A stretch of 64,000 nt of DNA from positions 109,172 to 173,171 of the forward strand of contig CADAZN010000015.1 of NCBI GenBank assembly GCA_902792435.1, written 5' to 3'. The translations under genes and the position numbers were made by a program. Positions 1 through 8,237 of this stretch are shown piece by piece. Below the pieces are notes generated by a model, which was given only the letters and a program-made list of their open reading frames with translations, did not search any database and was not told the origin of the DNA. Source of the DNA: an uncultured Bacteroidales bacterium. GTDB lineage: Bacteria; Bacteroidota; Bacteroidia; Bacteroidales; Muribaculaceae. Each line of letters opens with the position of its first letter. Position 1 is the first letter of the stretch.

Positions 1-447
1 GCTCAGTTCACGCTCGACCACGACATGATTTGGGGTGTGGCCTACGACGACACCCTCGGCGAGAAAATTAAAATCACCATGCTCGCATCAGGCTTCAATG
101 TGTCGCTCGATGCCGAGACAACCATGGAAGAGGGCGAGAAGAAGGGCGAGTCTAAAGCCGCTTCCGATGCCAGCCGCATCGAGATGGAGTACGGACCCAA
201 GATTAACGAGCTCGACTTCGACCGTGCCAAGGCACAATACATCGTGCTACGTCCCGAGGATATCGACAACGACGAGATTGTCGACCTGCTCGACAAGAAT
301 CCCGCCTTCAAGCGCGATCAGCAGGTTAAAAACGTGTTCCGCGAGTTGCAGAATGCTCCCGTCAAGACAACGCCGAGCCGACCTGCTACACCGCTCAACA
401 AGAAGAGGGGCACCACTGCCGGCACTATCTCGTTTGACAACAATTAA
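1..447 (+). CDS. ftsZ: Cell division GTPase FtsZ, C-terminal part
   Basis: This is the 3' end of FtsZ, the tubulin-like GTPase that polymerises into the Z ring at midcell. The frame is open from base 1, so the GTPase domain lies left of the window; 148 residues remain. The first visible stretch (IWGVAYDDTLGEKIKIT followed by MLASGF) matches the end of the FtsZ C-terminal domain. After it come about 110 residues of charged, low-complexity linker and a short tail, as expected of an FtsZ that binds membrane anchors through its C terminus. serS starts 45 bases downstream on the same strand. The call rests on the family motif; the rest of the protein cannot be seen. Confidence 0.9.
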   Translation, partial: AQFTLDHDMIWGVAYDDTLGEKIKITMLASGFNVSLDAETTMEEGEKKGESKAASDASRIEMEYGPKINELDFDRAKAQYIVLRPEDIDNDEIVDLLDKNPAFKRDQQVKNVFRELQNAPVKTTPSRPATPLNKKRGTTAGTISFDNN

Positions 448-492
448 ACTCTAACAATACATTTCTAAAAGAAATATTAGTAACAAACAATA

Positions 493-1764
493 ATGCTAAC
501 ACTACAATTCATCAACGAGAACCCTGAACATGTGATTGAGCGACTGGCAGTCAAGAATTTCGACGCCCGTGAGCCAATCATGCGAGTGGTAGAACTTGAC
601 AAGCAGCGCCGAGCTGCACAAAAGGAGCGTGACGACAACGCGTCGCAGCTCAACAAAATGGCGTCGCAAATTGGCGCCCTCATGAAGCAGGGCAAGCGCG
701 ACGAGGCCGAGCAGGCCAAGGCCGCTGTCGCCGCTCTCAAAACCACCAACAAGGAAATCGACGACCGCATGACTGCCGCCGCCAACGAAATCACCGAGAT
801 CCTGCTCTCAATTCCCAATGTGCCCTACGAGGGCGTGCCTAAAGGACTCACTGCCGACGACAATGTGGTGGAAAAGACCGGCGGTCCCGAGCCACACCTC
901 GCCGACGACGCTCTGCCACACTGGGAACTCGCCAAGAAATACAACCTCATCGACTTTGACCTGGGCGTGAAAATCACTGGCGCAGGCTTCCCCGTCTATG
1001 TGGGCAAGGGAGCCAAGCTGCAGCGCGCCCTCATCCAGTTCTTCCTCGACGAGGCTGGCAAGGCTGGATACCTCGAGATAGAGCCACCGCTGGTAGTTAA
1101 CGAGGCTTCAGGACTTGGCACAGGCCAATTGCCCGACAAGGAAGGACAGATGTATCACTGCCAAGTCGACAACTTCTACCTCATCCCCACTGCCGAGGTG
1201 CCTGTAACCAACATATATCGCGATGTCATCATCAACCAGGAAGACCTGCCCAAGAAGAACTGTGCCTATAGCGCTTGCTTCCGTCGTGAGGCTGGGTCCT
1301 ACGGCAAGGACGTGCGAGGCTTGAACCGCCTCCATCAGTTCGACAAAGTGGAAATCGTGCGCATCGAGCGCCCCGAGGACAGCTATGCCGCTCTCGAGGA
1401 AATGAAAGACCACGTGCAAGGACTTCTCGAGAAGCTTGAGCTGCCTTGGCACATCCTGCGCCTGTGTGGTGGCGACATGAGCTTCACAAGCGCCATCACC
1501 TTCGACTTCGAGGTGTGGAGCGCAGCTCAAAAGCGTTGGCTCGAGGTGAGCTCAGTTTCCAACTTCGAGACCTATCAGGCCAACCGCCTCAAGTGCCGCT
1601 ATCGTGGCGACGACAAGAAGACACACCTGTGCCACACCCTCAACGGCTCGGCTTTGGCACTGCCACGCATCGTGGCCGCTCTGCTCGAGAACAACCAGAC
1701 CCCCGAGGGCATACGCATCCCCAAGGCGTTGCAGCCCTACACAGGCTTCGACATCATCGACTAA
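493..1764 (+). CDS. serS: Seryl-tRNA synthetase
   Basis: Class II aminoacyl-tRNA synthetase that charges tRNA-Ser (and tRNA-Sec where present) with serine in the cytoplasm. At 423 residues it has the normal family length. The N-terminal third (about 28-105) is a charged helical arm, rich in K, E and Q, the coiled coil that grips the long variable arm of tRNA-Ser. Class II motif 2 is seen near 263-283 (FRREAGSYGKD) and motif 3 near 385-400 (NGSALALPRIVAALLEN), with PEGIRIPKAL at the C terminus. It lies 45 bases after ftsZ and may be cotranscribed with it; a hairpin terminator follows. Nothing is unusual. Confidence 0.97.
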   Translation: MLTLQFINENPEHVIERLAVKNFDAREPIMRVVELDKQRRAAQKERDDNASQLNKMASQIGALMKQGKRDEAEQAKAAVAALKTTNKEIDDRMTAAANEITEILLSIPNVPYEGVPKGLTADDNVVEKTGGPEPHLADDALPHWELAKKYNLIDFDLGVKITGAGFPVYVGKGAKLQRALIQFFLDEAGKAGYLEIEPPLVVNEASGLGTGQLPDKEGQMYHCQVDNFYLIPTAEVPVTNIYRDVIINQEDLPKKNCAYSACFRREAGSYGKDVRGLNRLHQFDKVEIVRIERPEDSYAALEEMKDHVQGLLEKLELPWHILRLCGGDMSFTSAITFDFEVWSAAQKRWLEVSSVSNFETYQANRLKCRYRGDDKKTHLCHTLNGSALALPRIVAALLENNQTPEGIRIPKALQPYTGFDIID

Positions 1765-1795
1765 ACGATTTTATTCAATCTCTCTTATAAACATT

Positions 1796-1840
1796 GAGCA
1801 CCGCGCTGTTGAGATATCAGCACGGTGCTCATTCCTTTAT
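1796..1840 (+). terminator. Rho-independent terminator after serS
   Basis: Imperfect inverted repeat (gagcaccg...gctg against cagc...cggtgctc) 31 bases after the serS stop, followed by a moderately T-rich run (attccttt). Confidence 0.65.
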
Positions 1841-1857
1841 AATGCACAGTTCACAGT

Positions 1858-1948
1858 TGAGAGTGATGAGTGATGAGTGATGAGGGATGAGGGATGAGTG
1901 GAGAGAGGAGAGTGAGAGAGGAGAGCTGACAACTGATAACTGACAACT
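1858..1948. repeat. Heptanucleotide tandem repeat array
   Basis: Degenerate 7-base units of the form GAGTGAT/GAGGGAT run from about 1861, then switch to the ACTGATA/ACTGACA phrasing near 1927. No gene is visible in this stretch. The same 7-base period recurs at several other intergenic sites in the window. Confidence 0.85.
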
Positions 1949-1995
1949 TTTATAATCTTAGCCCGAAGGGCAAAAATTTTTAGCGCGCAGCGCGG

Positions 1996-2050
1996 CCCCC
2001 AAACAGTTGAGAGGGGAGAGCTGAGAACTGAAAACTGACTACTGAAAACT
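1996..2050. repeat. Heptanucleotide repeat array, ACTGAAA phrasing
   Basis: Units such as GAGAACT and GAAAACT repeat every 7 bases. Between this array and the previous one (1950-1995) lies a short GC-rich piece holding gcccgaagggc and gcgcgcagcgcgg hairpins, with no coding potential. Confidence 0.75.
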
Positions 2051-2052
2051 AA

Positions 2053-2083
2053 TTAATTGTTTTTAATTGTTTGATAAATAACT
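2053..2083 (-). repeat. Dispersed AT-rich repeat, copy 1 (TTGTCAAACAATTAAAAACAA family)
   Basis: One of five copies in the window of an AT-rich motif; read on the minus strand it is TTATCAAACAATTAAAAA with a following CAATTAA. It abuts a heptamer array, as most copies do. Confidence 0.7.
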
Positions 2084-2160
2084 GAATCGGAGACCTATAT
2101 AAACAAAGAAAGAGCGAATAGTGCCGAAGCACATCTTCGCTCTTCTCCTCTCTCCACTTG

Positions 2161-2234
2161 CGGTGCGTACAGGACTCGAACCAGCGACCTCCTGCGTGAC
2201 AGGCAGGCATTCTAACCAACTGAACTAACGCACC
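2161..2234 (-). tRNA. tRNA-Asp (anticodon GTC)
   Basis: On the minus strand the 74-base sequence folds as a full cloverleaf. The acceptor stem is GGTGCGT/ACGCACC with discriminator G73, the D arm contains TAGTTCAGTTGGTTAGA, and the anticodon stem CCTGC/GCAGG encloses loop CTGTCAC with anticodon GTC. The T arm is TGG-TTCGAGT-CC. G73 and the GTC loop are the standard aspartate identity elements. The CCA end is not encoded. An excellent promoter lies just upstream. Confidence 0.97.
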
Positions 2235-2251
2235 ATTTGGAAATTGCGGTG

Positions 2252-2282
2252 CAAAATTACACACAATTTTTGAACTGACAAA
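2252..2282 (-). promoter_or_regulatory. Promoter of tRNA-Asp
   Basis: On the minus strand TTTG (2282-2279), exactly 19 bases, then TAATTTTG (2259-2252). This fits the Bacteroidetes -33/-7 consensus TTTG-N19-TAnnTTTG and sits 17 bases before the tRNA 5' end. Confidence 0.8.
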
Positions 2283-2535
2283 ATTTTTCGGCATTTTTTT
2301 TCAAAAAAAATACTTTTTCTTCGCCTTTTTGGGTTGCTATTACAATTTATAGGCTAAAAATAGTAGTTGAATTTTTCATTTGGTATAGAAATACAAAAAA
2401 CTATCCATTTTTTGCTACTAAAAGGGGTAGTTTTGCCGAAAATGTGAGAAAAAGAGTCCTAATTATTTGGAAATTATACAATTGTGTTTTTATTTTGCGT
2501 TTACTTTAAAGAAATTCTTAACAAATTATTATCGT

Positions 2536-2751
2536 ATGACAAACACCAGTAGAGATTTAACGGTGCGAGAGCGAGAAGTACTTAAATATCTTGTCCAAGG
2601 ATTGAGCAGTCGAGAGATCGCTGAGAAGCTGTATATATCTATTAATACAGTGCAATATCACCGCAAGCAATTATTGCACAAGACTGATTCACGCAATGTC
2701 GCAGAACTTATAGGTAAAACTTATAAACTAAATTTGATAGATTTAGATTGA
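2536..2751 (+). CDS. Small stand-alone LuxR/GerE-type HTH protein
   Basis: A 71-residue protein that is almost entirely one GerE/LuxR-type helix-turn-helix. LTVREREVLKYLVQGLSSRE at about 8-27 is the family signature (T-x-R-E-x-E-V-L), followed by IAEKLYISINTVQYHRKQL, the recognition helix. No receiver, PAS or ligand domain is attached. The start at 2536 is chosen because the upstream in-frame ATG at 2467 would add 23 residues unlike any HTH extension. A TAGTTTTG -7-like box (2428-2435) lies upstream and a clean terminator downstream, so it is probably monocistronic. Likely a DNA-binding regulator; target unknown. It could also be the output remnant of a larger regulator. Confidence 0.8.
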   Translation: MTNTSRDLTVREREVLKYLVQGLSSREIAEKLYISINTVQYHRKQLLHKTDSRNVAELIGKTYKLNLIDLD

Positions 2752-2779
2752 TAATTTGTTACCATGAGGTACATCACTA

Positions 2780-2811
2780 AGCCATCTCACTTGCTGAGGT
2801 GGCTTTTTTAT
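2780..2811 (+). terminator. Terminator of the LuxR-type gene
   Basis: AGCCATCTCA and TGAGGTGGCT pair (one wobble) around a 5-base loop, followed directly by six T. Confidence 0.85.
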
Positions 2812-2978
2812 CAGTTGAGAGGGGAGTGATGAGTGATGAGTGATGAGTGATGAGAGATGAGTGATGAGGGATAAGGGATGAGTGATGAGGGATAAGGGAT
2901 GAGTGATGAGAGATGAGGGACAACTGAGAACTGAAAACTGAGAACTGAAAACTGAGAACTGAAAACTCATAACTCATA
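2811..2978. repeat. Long heptanucleotide repeat array
   Basis: About 24 consecutive 7-base units. The first part is GAGTGAT/GAGGGAT/AAGGGAT; from about 2922 it becomes ACTGAAA/ACTGAGA. The array runs up to the -7 box of the next gene, replacing the sequence where a -33 box would lie. Confidence 0.9.
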
Positions 2979-2987
2979 ACTTTTTAC

Positions 2988-2995
2988 TATCTTTG
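2988..2995 (+). promoter_or_regulatory. -7 box for the C69 dipeptidase gene
   Basis: TATCTTTG matches TAnnTTTG and is 31 bases before the start codon. No TTG is found at the -33 distance; that position is occupied by the heptamer array. Confidence 0.55.
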
Positions 2996-3026
2996 CACAA
3001 TTGAGTTTCATTAATAAGACCTACAC

Positions 3027-4709
3027 ATGAAGAAATTATTGATATTGATAGCGGCAGTGGCTTTGTGCTTGCCGCACAGTGAGGCTTGCACAAGCATACT
3101 TGTGGGCAAGAATGCCAGTGTCGACGGTTCGGTGATGTGCACCTATAACATCGACTCGTGGGGCGCGATGCACAAGATGTACCGCCATGAGGCGGGCACC
3201 CATCCTGCCGGCACCATGCGCAAGATTTATGACCGCGACACGCGCGTCTATCATGGGCAGATTCCCGAGGCTCCTGTCACCTATCTGGTGAACGGCAACA
3301 TCAACGAGTGGCAGGTGGCGATAGGCGAGAGCACCTTCGACGGCCGCGAGGAGCTCACCGACAGCACCGGCATCATCGACTACGGGTCGCTCATGGACCT
3401 GGGCCTGCAGCGCGCCCGCACGGCACGCGAGGCCATCGATGTGATGACGAGCCTGGTCGAGAAATACGGCTTTGAGAGCACTGGCGAGTCGTTCACCGTG
3501 TGCGACCCCAACGAGGCGTGGATTCTCGAGATGATAGGCTGCGGCCCCGGCAGCAAGGGCGTGGTGTGGATGGCGGTGCGTGTGCCCGACAACGCTGTGA
3601 TGGCGCATGCCAACCAGAGCCGCATACGCCAGGTCGACCTCACCGACACTGCCAATGTGAAGATGTCGAAAAACTGCATCTCCTTTGCTCGCAAGCGCGG
3701 ATATTTCAAGGGCAAGGACAGCGAGTTCAGCTTCTGCGACGCCTACAATCCGCCCACCTTTGGCGGACGTCGCCTGGGCGACAACCGTGTGTGGTCGATT
3801 TACCGCCGCCTCACGGGTGGCATGGATCGCTATCTGCCCTATGTCGAGGGAGTGAAACCCATGCGTGAGGTGGAGCCGTTGCCCATGTGGATAATCCCCG
3901 ACAAGCCGCTGAGCGTCAACACCGTGATAGAATGCCTGCGCGACCATCTCGAGGGCACTCCCTTCACCTTCAACGATCCCGACGACCCGGGAGCGGGGCT
4001 CTACGACTCGCCGTTCCGTCCGCAGCCCTTGCGCTACGACGACCAGGGCACCACAATGTTCAACGAGCGTGCCGTGTCGACGGCGCACACTGCGTTCACC
4101 TTCGTGTGCCAGCTGCGCAGCTTCATGCCTCGCGAGGTGGGCGGCGTGATTTGGTGGGGCAACGACGACAGCGGCATGGTGGCCTACACCCCCGTCTATT
4201 GCTGCGCCAGCCGTGTGCCTCGTTGCTACAACATCCCCGAGGCCGACGCGTTCCACTTCAGCGACCAGAGCGCCTATTGGGTGTGCAACTGGGTGAGCAA
4301 CATGGTCTATCCGCGGTGGAGCCTCCTCTATCCCGAGCTCGAGCAGGTGCGCGACTCGCTGCAGTCGAGCTATTTCGAGCGTCAGCACGAGGTCGAGAAG
4401 CGCGCCCTGGGCATGCTCCGGACCGACCGCGACAGCGCCATCAAGTTCCTGAGCGACTACGGCGACCAGGTGGGCGAACAGATGGTGGCACGATGGCGAC
4501 AGATGGCCTATCACATGATAGTGAAATATAACGACGGCGTGGTGCGCGAGGAGGACGAGCACGGGCGCTACAAGCGCAACTCCAGCGGCTTCCGTCCGCG
4601 ACTCTCACGCCCCGGCATCTCGCCCAAGGCTCGCCACCAAATCCACAAGTCCACAGGCACCCGCTTCGAGGTGCCCCCAACCGACAAACTCGACACCTCC
4701 TATATGTAA
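3027..4709 (+). CDS. C69-family dipeptidase (N-terminal nucleophile hydrolase)
   Basis: Secreted peptidase family C69 enzyme of 560 residues, which cleaves dipeptides using an N-terminal cysteine nucleophile. Residues 1-20 are a signal peptide. The mature protein would begin at Cys21 (CTSILVGKNASVDGSV), the typical C69 start in which removal of the leader exposes the catalytic cysteine. The conserved ESTF and NEAWILE segments of Ntn hydrolases are also visible near 100 and 165. Base composition is more GC-rich than the flanking intergenic repeats, as for other core genes here. Probably transcribed alone from the -7 box at 2988. Probably periplasmic or surface peptide scavenging; substrate not determinable. 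Confidence 0.92.
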   Translation: MKKLLILIAAVALCLPHSEACTSILVGKNASVDGSVMCTYNIDSWGAMHKMYRHEAGTHPAGTMRKIYDRDTRVYHGQIPEAPVTYLVNGNINEWQVAIGESTFDGREELTDSTGIIDYGSLMDLGLQRARTAREAIDVMTSLVEKYGFESTGESFTVCDPNEAWILEMIGCGPGSKGVVWMAVRVPDNAVMAHANQSRIRQVDLTDTANVKMSKNCISFARKRGYFKGKDSEFSFCDAYNPPTFGGRRLGDNRVWSIYRRLTGGMDRYLPYVEGVKPMREVEPLPMWIIPDKPLSVNTVIECLRDHLEGTPFTFNDPDDPGAGLYDSPFRPQPLRYDDQGTTMFNERAVSTAHTAFTFVCQLRSFMPREVGGVIWWGNDDSGMVAYTPVYCCASRVPRCYNIPEADAFHFSDQSAYWVCNWVSNMVYPRWSLLYPELEQVRDSLQSSYFERQHEVEKRALGMLRTDRDSAIKFLSDYGDQVGEQMVARWRQMAYHMIVKYNDGVVREEDEHGRYKRNSSGFRPRLSRPGISPKARHQIHKSTGTRFEVPPTDKLDTSYM

Positions 4710-4727
4710 GGAGTTATCAGTTCTCAG

Positions 4728-4771
4728 GTTATTTGTCAAACAATTAAAAACAATTAATGTTTTTGCATTAG
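4728..4771 (+). repeat. Dispersed AT-rich repeat, copy 2
   Basis: Contains ATTTGTCAAACAATTAAAA and then CAATTAATGTTTTTGCATTA. It matches the copy at 11902-11951 in the opposite orientation over more than 40 bases. Confidence 0.8.
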
Positions 4772-4831
4772 ATACCGTATTCTTAGCCATTCGGCTTTTG
4801 AGTATTATAGACAATTGACTCGGACTTTTTT

Positions 4832-4923
4832 TAGTTCTCAGTTTTCAGTAGTCAGTTATCAGATTATTAGTCAAACAATTAAAAACAATTTATTAGTTTT
4901 CAGTTTTCAGTTATCAGTTAATA
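4832..4923. repeat. Heptamer array interrupted by dispersed repeat copy 3
   Basis: AGTTTTC/AGTAGTC/AGTTATC heptamers at 4833-4865 and 4893-4923 flank a copy of the AT-rich motif (TAGTCAAACAATTAAAAAC) at 4868-4892. The composite stops 15 bases before the next start codon. Confidence 0.8.
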
Positions 4924-4937
4924 AAATCTTAAAAACT

Positions 4938-5471
4938 ATGGCAGCACCAACCACTAAACAAGAGTTGCTTGCAGCAATGAGCGACAGCTTCTCGAAACTG
5001 AATGAGCAGATAGGCAAAATGACGGCAGCCCAACTTGAGGCGCCCTTCCAGTTTGCCAGCGACCCTAAGAAATGCGGCGCACGGTGGATATATGATAAAT
5101 GTGCCCGCGACCTTCTCATACATCTTTATGAATGGCAGGTGCTGATGCGCGATTTTGTCAACAACATCCGCAACAGCCAGCAGCGCGACTATCTGCCCGA
5201 CGAGTACCGCAAGAACTACCACGAGATGGACAAAATGCTGGTCGAGAAGCATCAGGGCACCTCGTTCGCCCAGGCGCAACAGCTTCTCAGCCAGACTCAT
5301 GAGGAGATGCTGCAGCTTGCCTCGAGCTTCACCGACGAGGAACTCTTCGGCAAGGGCGTGTTTAAATGCACCTACACAACCACCATGGCGGCCTACTTCG
5401 CCAGCGTGACTACCAGCCCCTACGGCCAGGCCACCAAACTGCTGAAAACCCACCTCAAGTCCCTAAAATAA
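4938..5471 (+). CDS. ClbS/DfsB-like four-helix bundle protein
   Basis: A 177-residue cytoplasmic protein resembling the ClbS/DfsB branch of the DinB-like four-helix superfamily. It begins MAAPTTKQELLAAM, has a central HLYEWQVLMRDF helix (about 57-68) and a TTMAAYFASVTTSPYGQA segment near the C terminus in the position of the family's last helix. Known relatives include a colibactin resistance protein, but most members have no assigned role. The start at 4938 is preferred over 4815 because the intervening 41 codons lie in repeat sequence. Assignment is from the overall pattern and is moderate. Confidence 0.7.
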   Translation: MAAPTTKQELLAAMSDSFSKLNEQIGKMTAAQLEAPFQFASDPKKCGARWIYDKCARDLLIHLYEWQVLMRDFVNNIRNSQQRDYLPDEYRKNYHEMDKMLVEKHQGTSFAQAQQLLSQTHEEMLQLASSFTDEELFGKGVFKCTYTTTMAAYFASVTTSPYGQATKLLKTHLKSLK

Positions 5472-5480
5472 TAGTTCTCA

Positions 5481-5541
5481 GGTTATTTGTCAAACAATTA
5501 AAAACAATTTATTAGTTCTCAGTTGTCAGTAATCAGTTTTT
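5481..5541. repeat. Dispersed repeat copy 4 plus heptamer array
   Basis: The AT-rich motif (TTTGTCAAACAATTAAAAAC) at 5485-5510 is followed by AGTTCTC/AGTTGTC/AGTAATC heptamers, the same arrangement as at 4728 and 4868. Confidence 0.75.
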
Positions 5542-5630
5542 TGGGATGAGAGAGCTGCTCCTCTAAGATAGAAGAGCTGTCACAAAGTGACTGAGGAGTA
5601 TGACCAAGGCGCAGCCCACATTATAATTAT
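5542..5630. other. Intergenic piece with short hairpins, no gene
   Basis: Contains gagctgtcacaaagtgactg, with a GTCAC-AAA-GTGAC hairpin, and other short inverted pieces. No reading frame with family features is seen. Confidence 0.4.
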
Positions 5631-5670
5631 TGATAATTTACAGACAATTCACGGCAATTTGTGTGAAAAA
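5631..5670 (+). repeat. Dispersed intergenic element, copy 1 (ACGGCAATTTGTGTGAAAAA family)
   Basis: About 40 bases of the form ATAATTTRCRG-AATT-ACGGCAATTTGTGTGAAAAA. Two further copies occur at 11262-11301 and 11845-11886. Confidence 0.75.
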
Positions 5671-5726
5671 TAATCTCACAAAGCGGCACCTATCGGTGTC
5701 GAAAAGCCTGCTTACGCAGGAAAAAT

Positions 5727-5752
5727 CAGTTCTCAGTAGTCAGTCGTCAATC
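5727..5752. repeat. Short heptamer array
   Basis: AGTTCTC, AGTAGTC, AGTCGTC in tandem, just downstream of the hsdR stop codon on the other strand. Confidence 0.6.
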
Positions 5753-5755
5753 TGT

Positions 5756-5792
5756 ATTGCGAGCCAGTGGCTCGTAAAAAACCACAGTTTTT
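5756..5792 (-). terminator. Possible terminator of the hsdMSR operon
   Basis: Read on the minus strand, AAAAAAC/GTTTTTT pair just after the hsdR stop, and a CGAGCC-ACT-GGCTCG hairpin follows. There is no long U-run after the second stem, so the call is weak. Confidence 0.4.
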
Positions 5793-8231
5793 TTATGCAG
5801 GTTTAGTATACAAGTCATGTTGCATTGTCAAGAAGAACTCACGCAGTTGCGCTGGGTTCATGTCTAGTTCTTGCTTGGCATCGCTAATTGAATGGTATTT
5901 CATGTTCAGCAGCGTCGACAGCTTGTCCATTCCAAGTTCCTTATAACCATTATTGACATACATGTCAAGCACAAATGCCACAAATTCTCGACGTGGCTGC
6001 GTGGTCTTCTTCTCAATGTCTTTAAGCAGAATCTCCGCACGGCGCTTTCGTTCGAGCGGTGTTGTGTTATAGGCCAGGTAGCTCAGCACATCAAGCATAT
6101 CGCAGTTCTCCATTTCCAAGAATCTACGCATTAGGTTCAGCTTCTCTTCTTGGAATCCCGACTGCTCTAGCAAGTCTAGCAGTTGCTGACGTGTCTCTGG
6201 TTGAGACCAGCGTTCGCGCAGGTCTTCCTCGCCGTCAAGGAATTTAGGCAATGCGCCGAAAAGACGTTTAATATATTCCTCTATCGATATCAGTTCATCG
6301 CCAAACTGCACATGCTCGGTCCAGTCGGTCCTTAATGAAAGGCTGCGCAATGGTGATAGTTTCACCACCACCTTATTCTTCTTTCCACCACCTTTGCCTT
6401 CACAGGTGCAAGGCATGTGTCCGCACACTGGGCAAGGCTTTGGTGTGCAATACATCTCTAGTGGCTCTTCAACAACATCTATGCCCTCATCTAGCTTATC
6501 AGTTTTTCCGCAGGCACATGGGTAGTAGCCGCAAATCGGGCAGCAAGGATCACCATCCCACTCCTCATCTTGGAAATTCTTCGATGCTCCCACGTAGTCA
6601 TAAAGCGTGAAGAAGAACTTGCCGTCAAAGAGGCGCGTGCCACGGCCCATAATCTGCTTAAACTCCACCATGTTGTTCACTGGGCGGAACAGCACTATGT
6701 TACGCACATTCCGGGCATCAACGCCTGTCGACAATTTCTGCGAGGTGGTGAGAATCGTTGGCCGCAACAAGTCATTGTTTTGGAAAAGCCTTAGCCTTTT
6801 CTCGCCTTGGTCGCCATCATCGGCCGTCACACGTTCACAATAGTTTGAGTCGGGCACTTTCTTGTGCTGGTTTATCATCGCAGCTATCTCCAAGGCATGT
6901 GCTTGGGTGGCGCAGAACACTATCGTCTTCTCATTAGGGTCTATCTTATTGAGCAACTCCTTAACGCGGTGCTCATCACGCTCACGCATCTTGATGTCTC
7001 CACGATAGAAATCCTCCTCAGTGTACACCTTTTCCTCATCTATCTCTCCCTCTACGTCATCATTAGGGTTATAGGTGTAAGTGTCGATATTGCTTGTCGC
7101 AACTCTCACTCGGTAAGGTGTTAAGAAACCATCCTCAATGCCTTGTTTCAGCGAGTAGCTGTAAACTGGGTCATTAAAGTATTTATAGGTGTTTGCGTTA
7201 ACTTTGCGGCGAGGTGTTGCTGTCATACCCAGTTGCACTGCTGGCTCAAACCACTCCATCAGTTTGCGCCATTCGCTCTCGTCATTGGCTCCACCACGGT
7301 GGCACTCGTCAATGATGATGAAATCAAAGAAGTCTTTTGGCCACTGTTTGTAGTATTCTTCACCGTCAGCATCTTTTCCCATTATCGTTTGGAAGATTGT
7401 GAAGTACAGATGCCTTGCCATCGGCAGCTTGCCGTTAAGTGCATCCTTGCCGCCTGTTTTGTTCAAACGCTCGGCAGTCACGCGCTCCATCGCATCCTCG
7501 TCAAACTGCTCAAAGTCGTTTTTTGCTTGGTTTGCCAGTATGTTACGGTCGGCAAGGAACAGGATGCGTGGCTTTTGGTCCTTACCTCGGGTATTCCAGT
7601 TGGTTTGGTAGAGTTTCCAGCATATTTGGAATGCTGTGTAGGTTTTTCCCGTTCCTGTCGCCATTGTGAGCAGTATGCGTCTTTGGCCCTTTGCAATAGC
7701 CGTCAGCACCGATTCAATAGCTATCTCCTGATAGTAACGAGGCTCACGGCCACCGCCACGATTGAGCGGACACAGATTGAACGTGTCGCGCCACTCGTTT
7801 TTCTCGGGATAGGTCATCTGCCACAGCTCTTGTGGAGTAGGGAACCTATCTACAAACTTTTCAGTCGATGGTATTATATAGTTGCCTTGAGCGTCTTGCG
7901 CCCCCATGTCTATCTGCCAAATCTCGTCGCCGTTGGTAGCATAGGCAAAACGGATATTCAGCATCTCGGCATATTGCTTTGCTTGAGGTATTCCTTCGGC
8001 AAAGCTCTTCTCATCGCTTTTGGCCTCGATAACCGCAAGTTTTTTCTTTTTATATTCCAATATATAGTCCGCCTTCTTTGGGTGACGGTTCTGTGGCAGC
8101 GACGACACCTTACCTGGAGCAATCTCATACGCACGCTGCTCCGTCAGTATCTCACTTTGAGGTACCTGCTCCCAACCCACTTCATAAAGTTTCGGGTCTA
8201 TTTTCTTGCGTCTTGTAGCGGTCTCGTCCAT
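5793..8231 (-). CDS. hsdR: Type I restriction enzyme, R subunit (HsdR)
   Basis: Motor and nuclease subunit of a type I restriction-modification complex; it translocates DNA using ATP and cuts unmodified DNA. At 812 residues it is in the shorter HsdR class. The N-terminal nuclease has D55, E69 and K71 (DYILEY...VIEAKS), a PD-(D/E)xK core. Walker A GTGKT is near 193 and the DECH box (IIIDECHRGG) near 306, with late helicase motif MGRGTRLFDGKF near 530. Between the motor and the C-terminal domain, at about 560-620, are two cysteine clusters, CCPICGYYPCACG and CPVCGHMPCTC, which look like paired zinc knuckles. Last gene of the hsdM-hsdS-hsdR operon, 6 bases after hsdS. Confidence 0.95.
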   Translation of the reverse strand: MDETATRRKKIDPKLYEVGWEQVPQSEILTEQRAYEIAPGKVSSLPQNRHPKKADYILEYKKKKLAVIEAKSDEKSFAEGIPQAKQYAEMLNIRFAYATNGDEIWQIDMGAQDAQGNYIIPSTEKFVDRFPTPQELWQMTYPEKNEWRDTFNLCPLNRGGGREPRYYQEIAIESVLTAIAKGQRRILLTMATGTGKTYTAFQICWKLYQTNWNTRGKDQKPRILFLADRNILANQAKNDFEQFDEDAMERVTAERLNKTGGKDALNGKLPMARHLYFTIFQTIMGKDADGEEYYKQWPKDFFDFIIIDECHRGGANDESEWRKLMEWFEPAVQLGMTATPRRKVNANTYKYFNDPVYSYSLKQGIEDGFLTPYRVRVATSNIDTYTYNPNDDVEGEIDEEKVYTEEDFYRGDIKMRERDEHRVKELLNKIDPNEKTIVFCATQAHALEIAAMINQHKKVPDSNYCERVTADDGDQGEKRLRLFQNNDLLRPTILTTSQKLSTGVDARNVRNIVLFRPVNNMVEFKQIMGRGTRLFDGKFFFTLYDYVGASKNFQDEEWDGDPCCPICGYYPCACGKTDKLDEGIDVVEEPLEMYCTPKPCPVCGHMPCTCEGKGGGKKNKVVVKLSPLRSLSLRTDWTEHVQFGDELISIEEYIKRLFGALPKFLDGEEDLRERWSQPETRQQLLDLLEQSGFQEEKLNLMRRFLEMENCDMLDVLSYLAYNTTPLERKRRAEILLKDIEKKTTQPRREFVAFVLDMYVNNGYKELGMDKLSTLLNMKYHSISDAKQELDMNPAQLREFFLTMQHDLYTKPA

Positions 8232-8237
8232 ATCTGA

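Noticed and set aside
1858-2978. Repeat arrays considered as CRISPR
   Set aside because: The units are contiguous degenerate heptamers with no spacers and no cas genes are seen.
3036-4562. Open minus-strand frame of 508 codons opposite the C69 dipeptidase
   Set aside because: The plus strand carries a full family protein with signal peptide and catalytic Cys; the opposite frame is H/A/V-rich without motifs and is a codon-bias shadow.
7143-8237. Plus-strand frame of 364 codons opposite hsdR
   Set aside because: Lies entirely opposite conserved nuclease and helicase motifs of hsdR and has no recognisable domain.
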